Shown here piece after piece: positions 60,775 to 64,000 of a DNA stretch of 64,000 bases (positions are counted from its first letter, which is position 1; each line of letters begins with the position of its first letter). Origin of the DNA: Ligilactobacillus salivarius DSM 20555 = ATCC 11741 (lineage in GTDB: Bacteria; Bacillota; Bacilli; Lactobacillales; Lactobacillaceae). Location: assembly GCF_001435955.1 (NCBI RefSeq), contig NZ_AYYT01000005.1, forward strand, positions 1 through 64,000, written 5' to 3'. Below the pieces are notes generated by a model that saw only the letters and a program-made list of their open reading frames with translations, was not told the origin of the DNA and ran no database searches. The position numbers were made by a program, and so were the translations under genes.

Positions 60775-62307
60775 ATGAAAAGCTCAAGAGTTGAAAATTC
60801 AATCAGAAATACAATTTATGCACTTAGTACTCAAATTTTTTCTATGTTAATGTCTTTTGCTGTACGTACTGTTTTTATTCATACTTTAGGAAAAGAGTAT
60901 TTGGGTTTTAATGGTTTGTTCAGTAATATTTTTTCCATACTATCGTTAACAGAATTAGGTATGGGAACAGCTATTGTTTACTCCATGTACAAACCAGTAG
61001 CTCAAGGAGATCATAGAAAAGTAGCAGCTTTATTAAATTTATATCGGACTTTTTATAGAATAGTTGGAACTATTATTGCTGTTTTAGGATTGAGCTTGCT
61101 TCCATTTCTAAATTACTTAGTTTCAGGTATAAGAGATATTCCAGAACTAAAAATTATTTACTTGTTATATCTATCTAGTTCAGTTATAAGTTACTTTTTT
61201 GTATATAAAAAGAGTATTTTGACTGTATACCAACAAGATTATATTTCATCTAGAATTGATCTAATAATAAATTTCATACAAGGAATTATTCAAATTGCAA
61301 TATTGATATTGTGGCATAATTATATTTTGTATTTAATAATTTTAATATTAACGGTGTTTTTTGGTAACTTACTAAATTCTCTCTATGTTGATTACAAATA
61401 TCAATATTTAAAAGAATACCATTCAGAAAAAGTAGGAAAAGAAACTAAAAAGAAAATATATACAGATGTTAAAGCAATATTTGTTAGTAGAATTAGTTCA
61501 GCGATAGTGACTTCAACAGATAATTTACTAATTTCTGCATTCATTAGTACAATCATACTAGGATTATATTCTAATTATCTAATGCTAATAGGTGTTGTTA
61601 ATACAATAACAAGTAAAATGATAGATTCTTTGACAGGTAGTGTAGGTAATTTAATTGCGGTTGAATCAATTGAAAGAGTTTATTTAATTTTTAAAAGAGT
61701 CTGGTTTATCAATTACTGGTTAGTCGCTTTTAGTTCAATATCGTTCTTTATTTTAGCTAATCCTTTCATTATTTTATGGGTAGGGAAATCATATCTTTTA
61801 AGTAGTGGAATTATTTTCATGATAGCGTTGAATCTTTTTATGCGACTGATTAGGAATACTTTTCTCATGTTTAATAATGCTTTTGGACATTTTGTAGAAT
61901 TAAAGAAGAAAAATATTATTGAGCCAATTATTAATATGATAGCATCTTTATTATTTATCTTAGTATTCAAGATGGGAATAGTTGGTGTTTTACTAGGTAC
62001 ATTTGTTAGTAACATTACAACCAATTTTTGGTTTGAACCGTATCTGATATTTAAAAAATGTCAGGTTAGTTTAAAGGAATATTTTAAAATAGTTGGTAAA
62101 TACTTGTTAACAAATATTGTGGCTGGGGGGCTAACGTATATACTTTGTGATATTTGTATAACAGGAAACAGTTGGATGTTATTTTTCGTTCGAATAGTAA
62201 TTTGTTGTTTGGTTATTAATTTGACAATAATTTTATTTTATCGAAAAACAGATGAATATCATTATTTTATGATGTTAGTTAAGAAAGTTTTGAAATTAAG
62301 TAGGTGA
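60775..62307 (+). CDS. wzx: Wzx-type oligosaccharide flippase
   Basis: This 510-residue protein has about 12-14 membrane helices of the MOP/MATE superfamily. Early blocks include RTVFIHTLGKEYLGFNGLF near residue 27 and LTELGMGTAIVYSMY near 60. It moves lipid-linked repeat units across the membrane for the Wzy polymerase. ATG 60775 has gagga six bases upstream; ATG 60769 abuts it. Confidence 0.88.
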   Translation: MKSSRVENSIRNTIYALSTQIFSMLMSFAVRTVFIHTLGKEYLGFNGLFSNIFSILSLTELGMGTAIVYSMYKPVAQGDHRKVAALLNLYRTFYRIVGTIIAVLGLSLLPFLNYLVSGIRDIPELKIIYLLYLSSSVISYFFVYKKSILTVYQQDYISSRIDLIINFIQGIIQIAILILWHNYILYLIILILTVFFGNLLNSLYVDYKYQYLKEYHSEKVGKETKKKIYTDVKAIFVSRISSAIVTSTDNLLISAFISTIILGLYSNYLMLIGVVNTITSKMIDSLTGSVGNLIAVESIERVYLIFKRVWFINYWLVAFSSISFFILANPFIILWVGKSYLLSSGIIFMIALNLFMRLIRNTFLMFNNAFGHFVELKKKNIIEPIINMIASLLFILVFKMGIVGVLLGTFVSNITTNFWFEPYLIFKKCQVSLKEYFKIVGKYLLTNIVAGGLTYILCDICITGNSWMLFFVRIVICCLVINLTIILFYRKTDEYHYFMMLVKKVLKLSR

Positions 62308-62312
62308 AGGCG

Positions 62313-63392
62313 ATGAAAGAAATAGATTTGACTGGAAAAAGAATTCTGATAACTGGAGGAGCCGGTTTTGTTGGAGCTAATTTGATTCTTTCCTTATTAC
62401 GAACAGTTAAAGGTGTAAATATTTTAACAGTTGATAATATGAATGACTATTATGATGTTTCTTTAAAAGAATGGCGCCTTCAACAAATAGAGACAGAAAT
62501 TAATCAACATGCAGAAAGTAAATTTGAATTCATTAAGGGAGATATTGCTGATGCTGGCTTAGTAAATCAAATATTTACTGACTTTAAACCTGATATTGTT
62601 GTTAATTTAGCAGCTCAAGCAGGAGTCAGGAATTCAATTACTAATCCAGATGCCTACATTAAGAGTAATATTATTGGTTTTTACAATATTTTAGAGGCAT
62701 GTCGCCATTCTTATGATAATGAAAATGGTGTAGAACATTTAGTATTCGCTTCATCTTCGTCGATTTATGGTGATGGTAAAGAGATACCATATAAAATTGA
62801 TAGTAATACAGATAAACAAATTTCTTTGTATGCTGCTACTAAGAAATCTGATGAAGTATTAGCTCATGTATATAGTCATCTTTTTGGGATTCCAGTAACA
62901 GGTTTGCGGTTCTTTACAGTTTATGGTCCAGGCGGCCGACCTGATATGGCATATTTTAAATTTACCAAGAAATTGATAAATGATGAAAAAATTCAGATTT
63001 TTAATTATGGAAATTGTCGCCGCGACTTTACTTATATTGACGATGTAGTTGAGGGGGTTAAGCGGGTAATGGCTGGAGTTCCAGAAAAATCAGAGCAAGA
63101 CCTAGAACCAGCTTATCGAATCTACAACATTGGTAACCATCATCCTGAAAATTTGATGGAATTTGTACAAATTTTACAAGATGAGTTGGTGAAAGCAGAT
63201 ATTTTGCCGAAAGACTACGATTTTGAGGGACATATGGAACTAGTTCCAATGCAACCAGGAGACGTGGCTGTTACATATGCCGATATCAGCGAATTAGAAA
63301 AAGATTTTAATTTTAAACCAGATACCAAATTGAGAGTGGGCTTGAAAAGATTTATTAAGTGGTATCGAGATTTTTATAAATTAGGGAAGTGA
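62313..63392 (+). CDS. NAD-dependent epimerase, UDP-glucuronate 4-epimerase-like
   Basis: This 359-residue SDR enzyme has ITGGAGFVGANLILSLL near the N-terminus, LAAQAGVRNSITNP near 105, SSSSIYGDG near 145, the catalytic Y-x-x-x-K in YAATKKSDE near 169 and FFTVYGPGGRPDMAYFKF near 197. The GPGGRPDMA stretch is typical of UDP-glucuronate C4-epimerases (CapI/LpsL). The next gene, a UDP-glucose dehydrogenase, would make its substrate. ATG 62313 is preferred over the GTG nine bases earlier. Confidence 0.88.
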   Translation: MKEIDLTGKRILITGGAGFVGANLILSLLRTVKGVNILTVDNMNDYYDVSLKEWRLQQIETEINQHAESKFEFIKGDIADAGLVNQIFTDFKPDIVVNLAAQAGVRNSITNPDAYIKSNIIGFYNILEACRHSYDNENGVEHLVFASSSSIYGDGKEIPYKIDSNTDKQISLYAATKKSDEVLAHVYSHLFGIPVTGLRFFTVYGPGGRPDMAYFKFTKKLINDEKIQIFNYGNCRRDFTYIDDVVEGVKRVMAGVPEKSEQDLEPAYRIYNIGNHHPENLMEFVQILQDELVKADILPKDYDFEGHMELVPMQPGDVAVTYADISELEKDFNFKPDTKLRVGLKRFIKWYRDFYKLGK

Positions 63393-63398
63393 TAGTTG

Positions 63399-64000
63399 AT
63401 GGAAAAAAGTTTAAATATAGCAGTAGCTGGAGTGGGCTACGTGGGTTTATCGTTGGCTGTGTTGCTTGCTCAGCACAATCATGTATCAGCGGTTGATACA
63501 GTTCCTGAGAAAGTAGAATTAATTAATAAGCGACAATCTCCAATTCAGGATGAATATATTGAAAAATACCTTGCAGAAAAAGAATTGGATTTACATGCAA
63601 CAATAAACAGCGAAGAAGCGTATAGACAAGCAGATATCGTAATTGTAGCGACACCTACTAATTACGATGTAGTCAAAAATTATTTTGACACAAGTTCAGT
63701 AGAAAGTGTAATTGAAATGGTTTTAAGTGTTAACTCACATGCAACGATTGTCATAAAATCGACAATTCCTGTCGGTTATACAGAATCAGTTCGAGAAAAA
63801 TACCAAACAGATAGAATTATTTTTAGTCCAGAATTTTTACGTGAATCAAAAGCTTTATATGATAATTTATATCCAAGTCGAATTATTGTAGCGACTGATA
63901 AGAGTGATGATAATCAACTTAAAGCTTCGCAACAATTTGCAGAGCTACTACAAGAAGGTGCAATAAAGGAAAATATCCCAGTGCTATTTCCAGGTTTTTC
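63399..64000 (+). CDS. UDP-glucose 6-dehydrogenase (3'-truncated by the window)
   Basis: About 200 residues are visible from ATG 63399 (agggaagtg upstream), open to the window end. It has an N-terminal Rossmann motif [20 protein letters not shown] near residue 84, [11 protein letters not shown] near 119, [19 protein letters not shown] near 143. It belongs to the UDP-glucose/GDP-mannose dehydrogenase family, and the SPEFLRES block with the adjacent UDP-glucuronate epimerase favours UDP-glucose. It would supply UDP-glucuronate for an acidic polymer. The catalytic Cys lies beyond the window. Confidence 0.9.
   Translation, partial: MEKSLNIAVAGVGYVGLSLAVLLAQHNHVSAVDTVPEKVELINKRQSPIQDEYIEKYLAEKELDLHATINSEEAYRQADIVIVATPTNYDVVKNYFDTSSVESVIEMVLSVNSHATIVIKSTIPVGYTESVREKYQTDRIIFSPEFLRESKALYDNLYPSRIIVATDKSDDNQLKASQQFAELLQEGAIKENIPVLFPGF

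Overview
The window reads as a low-GC, AT-rich Firmicutes chromosome of lactobacillus type. The grounds are LysM/Apf surface proteins, a cydABCD operon beside isolated quinone-tail genes, PepD of family C69, AsnA, a lactobacillar GH36 alpha-galactosidase, GGAGG-type ribosome binding sites and frequent TTG/GTG starts. A Ligilactobacillus or Lactobacillus species is plausible, but the species cannot be fixed from sequence alone. There are no rRNA or tRNA genes and no CRISPR array.

Layout. 1-288: right end of an IS200/IS605-type element (TnpB C-terminus plus a structured right end that could be an omega-RNA). 289-6144: a HIT/GalT-like gene with a phosphoesterase, two paralogous LysM-Apf cell-wall proteins on the minus strand flanking a rhodanese-like gene that lacks its cysteine, and asnA. 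6427-15738: respiratory block with cydABCD, a polyprenyl diphosphate synthase, MenA and NDH-2. No genes for making the naphthoquinone head group are in the window, so this looks like respiration or extracellular electron transfer that depends on imported quinone precursor. 15862-17151: NCS2 purine permease.

17536-27775: a cyclic-di-GMP-controlled, synthase-dependent exopolysaccharide locus. Its genes encode a membrane diguanylate cyclase, a secreted GH8-like hydrolase, a polytopic membrane protein, a DUF2334-like deacetylase, a BcsA-like glycosyltransferase without PilZ domain, a BcsB-like protein, a membrane protein with a dead GGDEF domain that keeps an I-site, and an EAL phosphodiesterase with its own promoter. 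The layout resembles the Listeria pss system. The active cyclase has no I-site and the inactive one has it, so synthesis and sensing look divided between two proteins.

27977-45082: housekeeping and accessory genes. They include a coupled Nudix + PLD/helicase/DUF3427 pair, alpha-galactosidase with an AraC regulator, a degenerate metallo-beta-lactamase-fold protein downstream of pepD, lysA, RsmF, a HAD phosphatase, an esterase, an orphan FtsX-like permease and several GNAT acetyltransferases.

45385-64000 (runs off the window): a Wzx/Wzy-type polysaccharide cluster. A promoter plus a terminator-like leader precedes wzd-wze, then a dehydratase/aminotransferase/PglC/PglD set that suggests a bacillosamine-type (2,4-diamino) first sugar. 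These are followed by five glycosyltransferases, a Wzy polymerase, a frameshifted DUF6625-type gene, two tandem WbsX-like paralogues, a Wzx flippase, a UDP-glucuronate epimerase-like gene and a partial UDP-glucose dehydrogenase. A run of 12 G residues lies exactly at the ribosome binding site of the dehydratase gene and is a strong candidate for slipped-strand phase variation of the whole polymer.
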